Positions 5,950-6,242 of a stretch of DNA of 6,242 bases are shown here, in pieces. The notes below the pieces were generated by a model. That model saw nothing but the letters and a program-made list of their open reading frames with translations. It was not told the origin of the DNA and ran no database searches. This DNA comes from SURF-21 sp964462595. GTDB taxonomy: Bacteria; Actinomycetota; Geothermincolia; Geothermincolales; RBG-13-55-18. The stretch covers positions 1-6,242 of the forward strand of contig CAYWXM010000056.1 in assembly GCA_964462595.1 (NCBI GenBank), given 5' to 3'. Positions within the stretch are counted from its first letter, which is position 1. Each line of letters begins with the position of its first letter. The position numbers and the translations under genes were made by a program.

Positions 5950-5975
5950 AAGCATGGCTCCCGTGTTATCAGCCC
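5950..5975 (-). repeat. 26-bp leader repeat, copy 2
   Basis: Distal copy of the leader repeat (see 5914-5939), just downstream of the AT-rich promoter candidate. Tandem regulator-binding sites or paired RNA hairpins are both possible; neither is shown. Confidence 0.75.
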
Positions 5976-5983
5976 CGGATAAT

Positions 5984-6015
5984 CTTATATACCCTAGTCG
6001 TTTACATGCAGTTTT
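5984..6015 (-). promoter_or_regulatory. AT-rich promoter candidate for the large gene
   Basis: On the minus strand TATATAAG (5991-5984) is the best -10-like sequence in the leader and stands out from the GC-rich surroundings. No good -35 hexamer lies 16-18 bp upstream, so the call rests on base composition, the -10-like match and position before both leader repeats. Confidence 0.3.
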
Positions 6016-6143
6016 TATTCTACCATGCACGGCAGGAGTATAACCTTTTGGGGACAGGGCTTATTGGGCCAGGGCTTAAAAGTCGCGCCTTAAACCGTCG
6101 ATGCAATTCAACGCCGACGAACTGTCTGCGGGGAAGCGGTTGC

Positions 6144-6242
6144 GGCCGATTCCCGGGCGTGACCCCTCTGCCTGGCCTGGGGGTCAGCGACTTGCGTGCC
6201 GGGGAACACCGCGCGAGAGAAGAAGGGCGCAACTACCGGCAT
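6144..6242 (-). repeat. Right copy of 99-bp perfect inverted terminal repeat, containing stem-loop repeat copy F
   Basis: Exact reverse complement of 1-99. Bases 6144-6166 are stem-loop repeat copy F, and TGACCCC (6160-6166) can pair with GGGGTCA (6180-6186). Homology to the internal copy E reaches outward to 6135, beyond the 99-bp identity, which shows that the terminus contains a member of a dispersed family. Confidence 0.95.

Overview
The window looks like a complete short contig from a high-GC bacterium. Lipoprotein and Sec signal sequences, strong Shine-Dalgarno sites, an AMIN-like domain and a very large Ycf48/IPT surface protein would fit an actinobacterial or similar environmental lineage. 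There is no rRNA, tRNA or housekeeping gene to fix the taxonomy, so this assignment is weak.

Layout. Positions 1-523 hold no intact gene. They contain the left copy of a 99-bp inverted terminal repeat, two copies of a small stem-loop repeat (77-136), and a start-less minus-strand reading frame (138-458) with an in-frame duplicated segment that looks like a gene remnant. Positions 524-1276 (+) encode a 250-aa lipoprotein with a very acidic tether and a C-terminal AMIN-like domain. Positions 1277-1534 separate two convergent genes and are largely occupied by three more copies of the stem-loop repeat. Positions 1535-5848 (-) encode a secreted repeat protein of about 1437 aa: 14 Ycf48/BNR-like propeller blades, four IPT/TIG domains, five blades, an acidic linker, and two more blades. 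Positions 5849-6242 hold its leader (tandem repeats, small hairpins, a possible promoter) and the right copy of the terminal repeat.

Both genes encode exported proteins with acidic low-complexity segments, so the window reads as a cell-surface locus. The genes converge, are not an operon, and nothing here proves that they work together. No transposase, CRISPR array, toxin-antitoxin pair or defence gene is visible. The 99-bp inverted termini are most simply a dispersed repeat at which assembly stopped (99 is a common assembler k-mer length), not proof of a transposon.

The most interesting items are the stem-loop repeat family (six copies, all intergenic), the 14 + 7 blade architecture interrupted by an IPT cassette, and the duplicated leader elements upstream of the large gene.
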